Of a DNA stretch of 64,000 bases, positions 1 through 9,700 are shown piece by piece (positions within the stretch are counted from its first letter, which is position 1; each line of letters begins with the position of its first letter). Below the pieces are notes generated by a model. It saw only the letters and a list, made by a program, of their open reading frames with translations, had not been told where the DNA came from and ran no database searches. The stretch is from Staphylococcus xylosus NJ (GTDB lineage Bacteria > Bacillota > Bacilli > Staphylococcales > Staphylococcaceae), in NCBI RefSeq assembly GCF_000338275.1, contig NZ_ANMR01000012.1, positions 52,345-116,344 of the forward strand, given 5' to 3'. Both the position numbers and the translations under genes were made by a program.

Positions 1-459
1 GAGAATTTAGCTTCACAGTTTGATTATGAAGATATTGTTATTGACGATGATCAAAATAAAGAGAAAGGTCCTTTGGCAGGTATTCGTTCCGTGATGAACT
101 TATATAAAAACGAAGAGCTCTTTTTTGTGATTTCGGTTGATACACCAATGATAACGCAAAAAGCCATTAGTAAATTATATCAATTTATGGTGGAACATTT
201 GATAGAAGATCAATTAGACGTTGCAGGTTTTCATGAACAGGGAAGACCAATACCAACTTTGGCATTTTATAGCCCACATACATTGAATACGATGAACGAA
301 GCTTTAGCTTCGGATGATTTCAGCTTGAAAAATGTATATAGTAAAGTTAAAAGTGACTGGTTAAGTGTAGATACAATACAATCACCAGGCTATTGGTATA
401 AAAATATAAATTATCAACAAGATTTGGACTCTTTACAACAAGATATATTAAATAGATAA
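1..459 (+). CDS. mobA: Molybdenum cofactor guanylyltransferase MobA, C-terminal part (5' end outside window)
   Basis: The frame is open from base 1, so the gene starts upstream of the window; 152 C-terminal residues are present. MobA transfers GMP from GTP to molybdopterin to make the guanine dinucleotide form of the cofactor in the cytoplasm. The stretch GPLAGIRSV near residue 24 of the fragment matches the GPLAGI segment of the MobA nucleotidyltransferase family, and an acidic DDD motif precedes it. The stop is 14 bases before moaA, and the moaA ribosome-binding site (AAGGAGG) lies in that gap, so the two are probably co-transcribed. The TTG at 73 inside the GPLAG motif is not a real start. 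Identification rests on this motif plus the moaA neighbour. Confidence 0.88.
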   Translation, partial: ENLASQFDYEDIVIDDDQNKEKGPLAGIRSVMNLYKNEELFFVISVDTPMITQKAISKLYQFMVEHLIEDQLDVAGFHEQGRPIPTLAFYSPHTLNTMNEALASDDFSLKNVYSKVKSDWLSVDTIQSPGYWYKNINYQQDLDSLQQDILNR

Positions 460-473
460 GGAGGCCTAACGTT

Positions 474-1496
474 ATGGTAGAACAAATAACTGATAAACTG
501 GGACGTCCGATTCGTGATTTAAGATTGTCAGTTACCGATAGATGTAATTTTCGTTGCGATTATTGTATGCCAAAAGAAATTTTTGGTGATGACTTTGTGT
601 TCTTACCTAAAGATGAACTACTTTCATTTGATGAAATGGTACGTATAGCTCATGTCTATACAAAGTTAGGTGTGAAAAAGATAAGAATAACAGGTGGAGA
701 ACCGTTATTAAGACGTGATTTGGATAAACTTATTTATAAATTAAATCAAATTGAGGGAATAGAAGATATTGGACTTACTACCAATGGTTTGCTATTAAAA
801 AAACATGGTCAAAAGTTATATGATGCTGGTTTAAGACGTATAAACGTAAGTCTTGATGCTATTGAAGATGAAGTGTTCCAAAACATAAATAATAGAAATA
901 TTAAAGCTTCAACAATCCTACAACAGATTGATTATGCTGTTTCTATTGGTTTTCAGGTGAAAGTCAACGTTGTTGTACAAAAGGGTGTCAACGATAATCA
1001 AATTCTTCCAATGATTCAATATTTTAAAGAGAAGGAAATTGAAATTAGGTTTATCGAATTTATGGATGTCGGTAATGATAATGGTTGGGATTTTAGTAAA
1101 GTTGTTACGAAAGATGAAATGTTAGAAATGATTGAAAAAGATTTTGATATTGAAGCGGTCAAACCAAAATACTACGGGGAAGTGGCCAAATATTATAAAC
1201 ATAAAGGTACTGGAGCACAATTTGGATTGATTACTAGCGTTTCTCAATCTTTTTGTTCTACATGTACTCGCGCTAGACTATCATCAGATGGCAAGTTTTA
1301 TGGTTGTTTATTTAGTACAGTAGATGGCTTCGATGTTAAATCATTTATGAGAGATGGTGCAACTAATGCTGAGTTATTAGAACAATTTAAGCTTCTTTGG
1401 AATATAAGAGACGATCGTTATTCAGATGAACGTACAGCCCAAACAGTTGAAAATAGAAAACGTAAAAAAATAAATATGAATTATATTGGCGGTTAA
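474..1496 (+). CDS. moaA: GTP 3',8-cyclase MoaA (molybdenum cofactor step 1)
   Basis: 340 residues, the usual length. A radical-SAM enzyme that converts GTP to 3',8-cyclo-7,8-dihydro-GTP, the first step of molybdopterin synthesis. The N-terminal cluster motif has Cys24, Cys28 and Cys31 ([11 protein letters not shown]), followed by the SAM-binding ITGGEPLLR. The MoaA-specific second cluster is formed by Cys261, Cys264 and Cys278. The C-terminus ends in the essential Gly-Gly. The ATG at 474 is preceded by AAGGAGG. It is last in its operon, since a strong terminator follows 20 bases after the stop. Nothing unusual is seen. Confidence 0.97.
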   Translation: MVEQITDKLGRPIRDLRLSVTDRCNFRCDYCMPKEIFGDDFVFLPKDELLSFDEMVRIAHVYTKLGVKKIRITGGEPLLRRDLDKLIYKLNQIEGIEDIGLTTNGLLLKKHGQKLYDAGLRRINVSLDAIEDEVFQNINNRNIKASTILQQIDYAVSIGFQVKVNVVVQKGVNDNQILPMIQYFKEKEIEIRFIEFMDVGNDNGWDFSKVVTKDEMLEMIEKDFDIEAVKPKYYGEVAKYYKHKGTGAQFGLITSVSQSFCSTCTRARLSSDGKFYGCLFSTVDGFDVKSFMRDGATNAELLEQFKLLWNIRDDRYSDERTAQTVENRKRKKINMNYIGG

Positions 1497-1516
1497 TTCG
1501 ATTCATATAACCACAG

Positions 1517-1567
1517 CCCTATTAAAGTAGTCATTTAACACTTTGAACACTTTAATAGGGATTTTTT
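1517..1567 (+). terminator. Rho-independent terminator after moaA
   Basis: Perfect 11-bp arms CCCTATTAAAG (1517-1527) and CTTTAATAGGG (1550-1560), followed by a T-rich tract. It ends the mobA-moaA transcript. Confidence 0.9.
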
Positions 1568-1787
1568 ATTTTGAAAAATAAAAAATAAAATAATTTATCA
1601 TAGTAAATACTATTATATATGTATCATATAATAAAGAGATTAAAGTATTATAAAATAATAATGTTAAATAAAGAGGTTAATCGAGGTTGAAACATTTTAG
1701 TGAATACAAATTTTTAAAGATATTCATTTTAAGTGATATAAATAATGTTCAATAGAAAAAAATATTTATCTTTTCGATTAAAAATAA

Positions 1788-1816
1788 TAGATTAAAAGAA
1801 GAAAGTGTTATATAAT
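1788..1816 (+). promoter_or_regulatory. Possible sarV promoter
   Basis: TAGATT at 1788-1793, a 17-base spacer and a consensus TATAAT at 1811-1816, about 80 bases upstream of the sarV start. The -35 is weak. The rest of the 330-base gap between moaA and sarV (1568-1896) is very AT-rich with no convincing ORF, as is usual upstream of Sar-family genes. Confidence 0.4.
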
Positions 1817-1896
1817 ACTTTTGAAGCTTATTCATTAAGTAAAGCCAAATAAAAAGAATTAAAACAACTAGAGTAGTCAATAAGGAGGCCATTTTT

Positions 1897-2256
1897 ATGG
1901 ATAGTAAAGTATCATATTTTATAACATCTGAAAGAGATTTGTGTCAGTTAAAGCATTGGTTGAAATCAAAGCATAAAATGTCGATTGAAGAATTTGTTGT
2001 ATTGTTTAAAGTATACGAAGCTACAAGAATAAGTGGTAAAGAATTACGTGACGTCCTTCATTTCGAAATGCTTTGGGATACTAGCAAAATTGATGTAATT
2101 ATAAGAAAGATTTATAAAAAAGAATTGATTTCGAAAGTGCGTTCTGAAACAGACGAAAGACAAGTTTTCTATTATTATAATAATGAGCAGATACAGTTGT
2201 TAGATGACATTATTAAAGAGGTTGAACAAATTAACGTTGCGCAACCATCAAAATGA
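1897..2256 (+). CDS. sarV: SarA-family transcriptional regulator SarV
   Basis: 119 residues, a single-domain winged-helix protein of the SarA/MarR superfamily. The wing carries the family's acidic/basic stretch [11 protein letters not shown] at about residues 86-96, equivalent to the DER motif that contacts DNA. S. aureus SarV lies in the same position beside moaA and mobA, is repressed by SarA and MgrA, and influences autolysis genes; that role here is inferred from orthology. ATG at 1897 has AAGGAGG 8-9 bases upstream. The gene is monocistronic, bounded by a terminator. Another single-domain Sar paralogue is possible, but synteny favours SarV. Confidence 0.85.
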   Translation: MDSKVSYFITSERDLCQLKHWLKSKHKMSIEEFVVLFKVYEATRISGKELRDVLHFEMLWDTSKIDVIIRKIYKKELISKVRSETDERQVFYYYNNEQIQLLDDIIKEVEQINVAQPSK

Positions 2257-2285
2257 TACATAAGTAATATAATTACAAAAACAAA

Positions 2286-2322
2286 GATAAGGCTGGGACA
2301 AGTTAATTGTCCCAGCCTTATC
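2286..2322. terminator. Bidirectional terminator between sarV and the MFS gene
   Basis: Perfect 16-bp arms (2286-2301 and 2307-2322) around a 5-base loop. Arm core is AAGGCTGGGACAA. It lies between two converging genes. The same core recurs in the dyad at 11843-11889. Confidence 0.85.
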
Positions 2323-2354
2323 ATAATATTGAGTTAGTGTTAGTTATAAAGTTT

Positions 2355-3566
2355 TTAGTTAGAAACGATTTTTTTTACTTTTCTACCATGTAAAAAATAA
2401 TAAATAATTGCAGTTATTAGTACAATAATTGCCATAATGCCGTACAGCTGCGCATAACTAACAGTAGAAGTGATAAAACCTAAAACATAAGGTCCAAAAC
2501 CAAGCCCTAAATCAAGCCCTATAAAATAAGTTGAAGTAGCTATACCATATTTTGCAGGAGGAGATACTTTTATAGCAATTGCTTGCATGCAGGAAGAAAT
2601 ATTACCATAACCGGCACCTAAGAATAGACCTGCTAGAATAAGTAACCAACCATTATTTGTAATACTCAAGGTTAAAAAAGTAATAATTAAGAAAAAGAAT
2701 GCAGGGTATGCAATAACATTTTCATTTTTTTGGTCCATTAAGCGACCTGCTATTGGACGAGTAACTAATGAGGCAATAGCATAAAATATAAAGAAGTAAC
2801 TAGATATGGTTACGAGATTAATTTCTTGAGTGAAGAACTGTAAAAACGTAAGAATAGATGAATAAGTCAGACCTGATATTAACATGATGATAGCGACAGG
2901 TACTGCTTCTTTTGCTATATAATTGTTTATATTAAATTTCTTATTTTTAACATTTTCAGAAGTGGTTTGTGTTTTTGTTTCTAATTTGAAATCTAAGTTT
3001 ACAAAGAATGAAATAATAAAACTAACAATGCCACAAACTAAACAAATTAAAAATAATAATTTAATTGGAAAAGTATTGATAAGTAAGAGACCAAAGAATG
3101 GACCTATTGCAGCACCAATAACAAGACTTAGCGAGAATAAGCTAATACCTTCACTTTTTCTATCATTTGGTGTTACGTATGCTGCAATTGTACCAGTTGC
3201 AGTAGTAGTAATACCTGTAGCAATCCCATTAATTAATCTAGTGAACATTAATAGTGCCAATGAGCCTTCTATAAAATAAAAGAGCTGTGTGATGATTAAG
3301 AATATTAAACCTACTAATAAAATGGTCTTTGGACCTATTTTATTAACATACTTACCTGTAGCAAATCGTCCAATTAGGGACCCTATTATAAAAAGGCCTG
3401 AAACGAGTCCGGCTATACTATCGGAGACATGGTATTCTGATTTAGTATAACTCGCTATAATAACTATGAGTAAATACATGCTAAGATATATTGCAAAGTT
3501 CGTTATAAAATTGATATTAAAGCTTTTAGTCCATATAGGTGATCTCACGGATGATGATTGATTCAT
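2355..3566 (-). CDS. MFS transporter (probable drug or metabolite efflux)
   Basis: 403 residues, highly hydrophobic with about 12 predicted membrane spans, the normal MFS size. The loop after the second span (GRFATGKYVNKIGPK) resembles MFS motif A, which places it in the major facilitator superfamily and suggests a proton-driven exporter. Its start is 2 bases from the stop of the MarR-type gene 3569-4003 upstream, so the two form an operon in which the regulator probably senses a substrate of the pump. The substrate cannot be told from sequence. ATG at 3566 is preceded by GGAGG inside the end of the regulator gene. Confidence 0.85.
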   Translation of the reverse strand: MNQSSSVRSPIWTKSFNINFITNFAIYLSMYLLIVIIASYTKSEYHVSDSIAGLVSGLFIIGSLIGRFATGKYVNKIGPKTILLVGLIFLIITQLFYFIEGSLALLMFTRLINGIATGITTTATGTIAAYVTPNDRKSEGISLFSLSLVIGAAIGPFFGLLLINTFPIKLLFLICLVCGIVSFIISFFVNLDFKLETKTQTTSENVKNKKFNINNYIAKEAVPVAIIMLISGLTYSSILTFLQFFTQEINLVTISSYFFIFYAIASLVTRPIAGRLMDQKNENVIAYPAFFFLIITFLTLSITNNGWLLILAGLFLGAGYGNISSCMQAIAIKVSPPAKYGIATSTYFIGLDLGLGFGPYVLGFITSTVSYAQLYGIMAIIVLITAIIYYFLHGRKVKKIVSN

Positions 3567-3568
3567 TT

Positions 3569-4003
3569 TTACATTTCCTCCATTTTAGTTATTTCTTCAT
3601 GAATTTTTTGAATGACTTGAACTGTATGATTCAGGTCAGCTTCGGATAAATTAGTTTTTTGAAGTATTTCTTCTTGTACGATAGAAACGCGTTCATTTAT
3701 ATTGTCATAAAGAGTTTGACCTTCTTCAGAAAAAGATAATAATTTTTCTCTTTTATCTTCTCCAGTTTCAATTTTTAACAATGATTTTTCAGAGAGTACT
3801 TTTAAGATTTTTCGAGTTGTAGGCTTTTCGATTGCACGGCGTTTAGAAATTTGAACTAATGTTGTTGGTGCATTATGTGCAATATCTTTCATCACTAACC
3901 ATTGTGCAGGATATAAGTCATAGTCTTCAAATATAGGTGAAAATAACTTTGTATAAGGTCGATAAACTGCAATTAAATTATTGAATATGCTTGGTGTATT
4001 CAT
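3569..4003 (-). CDS. MarR-family transcriptional regulator
   Basis: 144 residues, typical MarR length. A winged-helix region spans about residues 45-100, with a wing rich in charged residues (GEDKREK near 80) as in MarR proteins. It is the first gene of a two-gene leftward operon with an MFS transporter. A perfect 17-bp dyad sits between the likely promoter and its start codon, so autorepression relieved by a small ligand is the obvious model (inference). ATG at 4003 follows GGAGG. It belongs to the same broad superfamily as SarV next door but lacks Sar-specific signatures. Confidence 0.88.
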   Translation of the reverse strand: MNTPSIFNNLIAVYRPYTKLFSPIFEDYDLYPAQWLVMKDIAHNAPTTLVQISKRRAIEKPTTRKILKVLSEKSLLKIETGEDKREKLLSFSEEGQTLYDNINERVSIVQEEILQKTNLSEADLNHTVQVIQKIHEEITKMEEM

Positions 4004-4019
4004 AATGGCCTCCTAAATT

Positions 4020-4036
4020 AGTTAGCAAAGCTAACT
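4020..4036 (-). promoter_or_regulatory. Candidate MarR operator dyad
   Basis: AGTTAGC AAA GCTAACT, perfect 7-bp arms with a 3-base centre. It starts 17 bases upstream of the marR-type start codon and about 10 bases downstream of the predicted transcription start, where a bound MarR dimer would block elongation or initiation. Confidence 0.6.
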
Positions 4037-4052
4037 TTTAATAACAGATAAT

Positions 4053-4081
4053 ATTCTAAGCCTTTTTATGAAATAAATCAA
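4053..4081 (-). promoter_or_regulatory. Predicted promoter of the MarR-MFS operon
   Basis: On the minus strand TTGATT, a 17-base spacer and TAGAAT. This is a good sigma-A match, correctly placed upstream of the operator dyad and the start at 4003. Confidence 0.55.
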
Positions 4082-4215
4082 TAGCATCGTTTTGAAATAA
4101 TAATTAAAACTTACGGTAAAGAGTTAATTAACAACTTCCTTAGCCACTTATAAGAAGTAAAGTAGTACGCAATTTGTTATGATAAGGTTAAAGATGAAAA
4201 TAGGGGAGAAAAGTT

Positions 4216-4977
4216 ATGCAAAATTTAAAATTAGATCATTTAGTACACTATATTCAACATTTAGACAACTTTAAATACCCAGGACATTTGCTAACTTTAC
4301 AACAAGGTGGACAACACGAGAGATTAGGTACATACAATAGGTTGTCTTATTTAAGCAATGCATATATTGAATTGATAGATGTTTATAAGCCAGACGTCTT
4401 GCAAAAAATTATTAAAACTGATGAAGGTAGAGTGTCATTTCCTTCTAAAATAGTTCAAGATAATTATGCACAAGGTTTAAAAACATTGGCATTTCGTACG
4501 CAAGATATCGACCAACTAAAAGTAGATTTAGAGGAAAAAGATATAGACGTTATTGGACCTGTAAACATGCAAAGAGAGAATATGAAAGGCGATAAAACAT
4601 CATGGAAATTATTATATATTGCAGACCCAGACTATAGAGTGAAACCCCCATTTTTTATCCAGTGGAATGAACAAGAAGATACGCGAAATGAAAAGTTAGA
4701 GTCACTGCGTCAAAATGAATTCATAATTCAATCAGTAGAACTGTCTAGTACTGAGCGCAAACATACAGTGAATAAGTGGCAACGTTGGTTTGATATGGAA
4801 ATAATAAACGAAACAGAAAGTGTCACAACATTAAAATTAAAAGGCGATGAGACATTATTTAACATTAGTGATGGCACTGACTCAGGTTATAAATCAGTCA
4901 CTATAAAAGATAATAAAACAACGTCTCCTTACACATTAATTATACGCGGCTTAAGTTACAAATTTATAGCAGACTAA
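4216..4977 (+). CDS. VOC / glyoxalase-like domain protein
   Basis: 253 residues. The N-terminal LDHLVHYIQ and the later segments FRTQDID and SVELSS resemble the repeated beta-alpha-beta modules of the vicinal oxygen chelate superfamily, particularly the large glyoxalase-like (PF13468-type) proteins found throughout Gram-positives. The His-Leu-Val-His start is consistent with a metal ligand. The substrate is unknown; related proteins are often annotated only as VOC family. ATG at 4216 follows AGGGGAGA. It is monocistronic and ends in a 4-base tail-to-tail overlap with the small membrane gene on the other strand. Confidence 0.75.
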   Translation: MQNLKLDHLVHYIQHLDNFKYPGHLLTLQQGGQHERLGTYNRLSYLSNAYIELIDVYKPDVLQKIIKTDEGRVSFPSKIVQDNYAQGLKTLAFRTQDIDQLKVDLEEKDIDVIGPVNMQRENMKGDKTSWKLLYIADPDYRVKPPFFIQWNEQEDTRNEKLESLRQNEFIIQSVELSSTERKHTVNKWQRWFDMEIINETESVTTLKLKGDETLFNISDGTDSGYKSVTIKDNKTTSPYTLIIRGLSYKFIAD

Positions 4978-5225
4978 TAAATATACAAGTATGCGCTGTG
5001 TGCGATTATGAATATGTGTATCAAAGATGTGATAAGTGTTAAAATAGCTAAGTAAGTAGAAATTTTTTGAGTACGCAATAGTAGTAAATAAACAGTTATT
5101 ATAAATGTAAATGCTGCTAAAATAATTCTTAAACTTAAGTATGAAATTGTAAGTGGTTCATTGATAGCTTGAAAAATGAAAATTAAATTAATTAATAATA
5201 GTAAGCCAATAATAAAAATTCGCAT
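4974..5225 (-). CDS. Small membrane protein, unknown function
   Basis: 83 residues, almost entirely hydrophobic, with about three predicted membrane spans and a short basic N-terminus (MRIF). No family was recognised. ATG at 5225 is preceded by a GAGG ribosome-binding site. Its last four bases overlap the end of the VOC gene, and it is divergent from fmhB. A conserved small staphylococcal membrane protein is the best description. Confidence 0.65.
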   Translation of the reverse strand: MRIFIIGLLLLINLIFIFQAINEPLTISYLSLRIILAAFTFIITVYLLLLRTQKISTYLAILTLITSLIHIFIIAHSAYLYIY

Positions 5226-5344
5226 AAAAAAACCTCATTTCTATATTTATTATAGTATAGCAAATGATAGTTTGTATGTGAAAATTAGAATAAAACAATA
5301 TATAATATCATAGAATTGAATTGATAAAGGAGACATCAGTTTTT

Positions 5345-6595
5345 ATGGAAAAGATGAATATCACTAATCAAGCGCATGATGCATTTGTTAAAGCTCATCC
5401 GCAAGGTGACTTATTACAATTAACTAAATGGGCTGAAACCAAAACATTAACTGGCTGGTATTCAAGACGTATCGCAGTTGGAGAAGATGGAGAAATTGTT
5501 GGAGTAGGTCAGCTATTATTTAAAAAAGTGCCTAAGTTACCTTATACACTTTGCTATATTTCACGTGGGTTTGTTACTGACTACAGCAATAAATTAGCTT
5601 TAGAGACGTTATTGGAAGCAGCAATGCAAATCGCTAAAGAAGAGAAAGCATATGCGATTAAGATTGATCCAGATGTAGAGGTAGATAAAGGTGCAGAAGC
5701 TTTAACCAATTTACGTGCATTAGGCTTTAAACATAAAGGGTTTAAAGAAGGACTATCTAAAGACTATATACAACCAAGAATGACAATGATAACGCCTATC
5801 GATAAAACAGATGAAGAATTGATTCAAAGTTTTGAACGTCGTAATCGTTCGAAAGTAAGATTAGCATTAAAACGTGGCACTACAGTTGAACGTTCAAATA
5901 GAGAAGGTTTAAAGACATTTGCTAAATTAATGCAAATTACAGGCGAACGTGATGGATTTTTAACAAGAGATATCAGCTATTTCCAGAATATATATGATGC
6001 CTTGCATCCTGACGGAGATGCAGAACTATTCCTAGTTAAGTTAGAACCAAAACCAGTCCTACAAGAATTAAGAAAAGAGTTACAAGAAATTGAAGCTGAA
6101 AAAGTAAAATTAGCCGATAAGAAACAAGATAAAAAGACAATTAACAAACTTAACGATGCAGATAATAAAATAAGTAAAACACAAGAACTCATTGAGGAAA
6201 TGATTGAATTAGAAGCCAAACATCCTGAAGGTATATATTTATCAGGCGCATTGTTAATGTTTGCAGGTAATAAATCGTACTATTTATATGGTGCTTCTTC
6301 AAATGAATATCGTAATTTCTTACCAAACCATCATATGCAATTTGCAATGATGCAGTATGCTAGAGAGCATGGCGCAACGACTTATGATTTTGGTGGTACA
6401 GATAATGATCCAGATAAATCTTCTGATCATTACGGCCTATGGACATTCAAAAAAGTTTGGGGCACTTATTTGAGTGAAAAAATTGGTGAATTTGATTATG
6501 TGTTAAATCAACCACTATATCAAGTTATCGAAAACTTTAAACCTAAACTTACAAAAGCAAAAATTAAATTATCACGTAAATTAAAAAATAAATAA
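5345..6595 (+). CDS. fmhB: FmhB/FemX, adds first glycine of the peptidoglycan bridge
   Basis: 416 residues from ATG at 5345. FemX transfers glycine from Gly-tRNA to the lysine side chain of lipid II in the cytoplasm and is essential in S. aureus. The protein aligns along its whole length with remembered S. aureus FmhB, including FERRNRSKVRLALKRGT and YDFGGTDNDPD. It has the two GNAT-like domains of Fem enzymes split by a charged coiled-coil insertion (about residues 240-290) that would hold the tRNA. The start is set by AAAGGAG at 5326-5332; an in-frame TTG at 5321 lies before that site and is rejected. The RND gene downstream is also its neighbour in S. aureus. Confidence 0.96.
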   Translation: MEKMNITNQAHDAFVKAHPQGDLLQLTKWAETKTLTGWYSRRIAVGEDGEIVGVGQLLFKKVPKLPYTLCYISRGFVTDYSNKLALETLLEAAMQIAKEEKAYAIKIDPDVEVDKGAEALTNLRALGFKHKGFKEGLSKDYIQPRMTMITPIDKTDEELIQSFERRNRSKVRLALKRGTTVERSNREGLKTFAKLMQITGERDGFLTRDISYFQNIYDALHPDGDAELFLVKLEPKPVLQELRKELQEIEAEKVKLADKKQDKKTINKLNDADNKISKTQELIEEMIELEAKHPEGIYLSGALLMFAGNKSYYLYGASSNEYRNFLPNHHMQFAMMQYAREHGATTYDFGGTDNDPDKSSDHYGLWTFKKVWGTYLSEKIGEFDYVLNQPLYQVIENFKPKLTKAKIKLSRKLKNK

Positions 6596-6616
6596 GCAGT
6601 TTAAATTCAAATGCAT

Positions 6617-6663
6617 GCACGTTATAAAGTTTTAGAATTAATTTAATAAACTATATAACGTGC
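6617..6663. terminator. Hairpin between fmhB and the RND gene
   Basis: 16-base arms (6617-6632 and 6648-6663) with one mismatch. No T run follows on the plus strand, so it may be a weak terminator, an mRNA stabiliser or a protein-binding dyad. Confidence 0.45.
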
Positions 6664-6785
6664 GCTATTTATGTATACATATTTTACCGGTATTTATATT
6701 AATTAATGTTATTGCAGTAAAAAGGGAAATGTTTGTTATTAAAATGGAATGTGTGATTTTTAAGAAACGGGAGAGGGGAAACAAT

Positions 6786-9700
6786 ATGATAAAGAAACTG
6801 TTACAGTTTTCACTAGGGAACAAATTTGCCATATTTCTAATGGTACTATTAGTTATTTTAGGTGGATTATATGCTAGTGCAAAAATGAAACTAGAATTAT
6901 TACCAGATGTAGAATCTCCAATGATTACAGTACAAACGTCTATGCCAGGTGCCACACCAGAAACAGTTAAAGAGGATGTTAGTGATAAAATTGATGATCA
7001 AGTTAGATCGATGGCCAGTGTTAAAAATGTCACAGCGCAATCTATACAAAATGCTTCCATGGTTACAGTAGAATATGAAGAAAGTGTAGACTTAGATAAA
7101 GCAGAAAATGATTTGAAAAAAGAAATTGATAAAATAAAATTTACGGAGGGCGTTGAAGAACCTGAACTTTCAAGAAGTTCTATGGACGCCTTTCCGATTG
7201 TAGCGTATTCATTTACGACTAAAGACAATAACTTAAAAGATACAACTAACAAAATTAATCATCAATTAATACCGAAGCTACAAACAATAGATGGTGTACA
7301 AAATGCTCAATTAAATGGGCAAACATCTCGTGAAGTGTCTATTAAATTTGACCAAGAGAAACTCGAGAGCAGCGGTTTAACAAAAGATAGTGTTGAACAG
7401 TATTTGAAAAGTGCGACAAGTGAAACGCCATTGGGATTGTTCCAATTTAATAACACAGAAAAATCCGTGGTTATTGATGGTGAGTTTACATCTGTAGATG
7501 CACTCAAAAACATAGATATACCACTATCTGCTGGTGCAAGCTCAGGTACTCAGTCTCAAACTGAAAGTAATTCGAGTGATGCAACGATGCAAGAATCCAA
7601 TGGTCAAACTGAATCACAAAGTTCACTTGAAGCTCAGTCGCAACCTGACAATTCGACAGCAAGTAGTCAAACTGACGGAGCCGAGATACCTTCAGTTAAA
7701 TTAAAAAATATTGCTGATGTAACAGCTGGGGATGAACGAGAGTCCATATCTAAAACAAATGGTAAAGATGCTGTAAATGTTCAGATAACAAAAGCGCAAG
7801 ATGCAAATACAGTTCAAGTGGCAAAAGATACGAAGAAAGAAATAGATAAACTTATTAAAGAAAATCCAGATATGGTAGCTACAAAAGTAATGGATACAGC
7901 AAAACCTATTGAAGATGCACTGTATACTATGATTGAAAAAGCAATATTAGGTACGATTGTTGCAATTATCGTTATTCTATTATTTTTAAGAAATATTAGA
8001 ACAACTACAATAGCTATTGTTTCAATACCGATGTCTATTTTAATAGCGATGATTGCTTTGAAATTATCGGATGTATCACTAAATATTTTAACATTAGGTG
8101 CATTGACGGTTGCAATCGGTCGTGTCATTGATGATTCAATTGTAGTAGTAGAAAATATTTATCGGAGATTATCAGACAGAAATGAATCATTAACAGGAGA
8201 TCGATTAATTGTAAGTGCAACGAGTGAAGTATTTAAACCAATCATGTCATCTACAATCGTAACGATTATCGTATTCTTACCCTTAGCGTTTGTTACCGGC
8301 TCTGTTGGTGAAATGTTTAGACCGTTCGCATTAGCGATAGCCTTTAGTCTATTAGCATCATTACTTGTTTCTATTACAATTGTACCTGCTTTAAGTGCTA
8401 CATTTTTTAAAAAGGGTATTAACCATTATAAAGAGGAATCTTTAGGATTTATTGGTAGAAAATACAAAGTAATTTTAAAATGGTCTTTAAATCACAAATG
8501 GATTGTCATCCTAGTTAGTACAATCATCTTAATTGCAAGTATAGGATTAGGTGCAGCTAAATTAGGAACTAGCTTTATTTCCACTGGTGAAGATAAATTC
8601 ATGGCATTAACCTATACACCAAAGCCAGGAGAAACAGAAAAAGGCGTATTAAATCACGCGGAACAAGTTCAAAAATATTTAAATAAAAAAGATAAAGTAA
8701 AAACCGTACAATACTCAGTTGGTGGTGCATCGCCAACTGATCCAACTGGAAGCTCAAACAGTATGGCTATTATGGTGGAATACGATTCAAATACACCAAA
8801 TTTTGATGAAGAGCCCGATAAAGTATTACAACACTTAGAAAAATACAATCATCCAGGCGAATGGGCAAATCAAGACATGGGTACAGGTGGTAGTAATAAT
8901 AAGTTAGAAGTTTCGGTTACAGGTCCAACACTTGAAGCCATTAAAGACACAGTTAATAAAGTAGAAGATGAGATGAAGGACGTTAGGGGTATGGCTAATG
9001 TCAAATCTGACTTAACACAGACATATGATCAATATAATATTAAAGTTGAACAAAATAAAGCAGCAAAATATGGTTTATCAGCTGCTCAATTAGCTATGAC
9101 CCTGAACCAAAATACGCCAGAGCAAAGTGTGACTACCATCAAGGAAAAAGGGAAATCTATTGATGTGAAAATTAAGGAAGATAAAGAAACAGATTGGTCG
9201 AAAGAAAAGTTAGAAAGTACGAAATTACAAACACCGATGGGGCAAGCTATAGAGTTAAGTGATATTGCTACATTAGAACAAACTAAAACACCGAATAAGA
9301 TAGAAACAAAAGCAGGTGATTATACTGCTACCGTTTCAGCTAAAGTGACAAATGACGATGTAGGTGGCACCTCTCAAAAGGTATTATCTAAAGTGAACAA
9401 TCTTGATACACCTACGAATGTTAAAATTAACGTAGGAGGCGCGAATGAAGATATTGGTAATGCCATTACTCAATTAGCATTCGCAATGTTAGCGGCTATT
9501 ATCATTGTGTATTTAGTGCTTGTATTAACATTTAAAGGGGCACTTGCACCATTCACTATATTATTCTCTTTACCATATACAGTGATTGGCGTAGTTCTAG
9601 CATTAGTCATTACAGGAGAAACGATTTCTGTACCAAGCATGATAGGCATGTTGATGTTGATAGGTATTGTAGTTACTAATGCGATCGTGTTAATAGATAG

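Noticed and set aside
1686..1755. 22-codon frame in the sarV upstream region
   Set aside because: Very short, AT-driven and poor spacing to a weak GAGG; no reason to call it.
7814..8128. Long antisense frames within the RND gene, and similar ones in ribosomal and hts genes
   Set aside because: They mirror coding constraint of the real gene, lack ribosome-binding sites and carry no family motifs.
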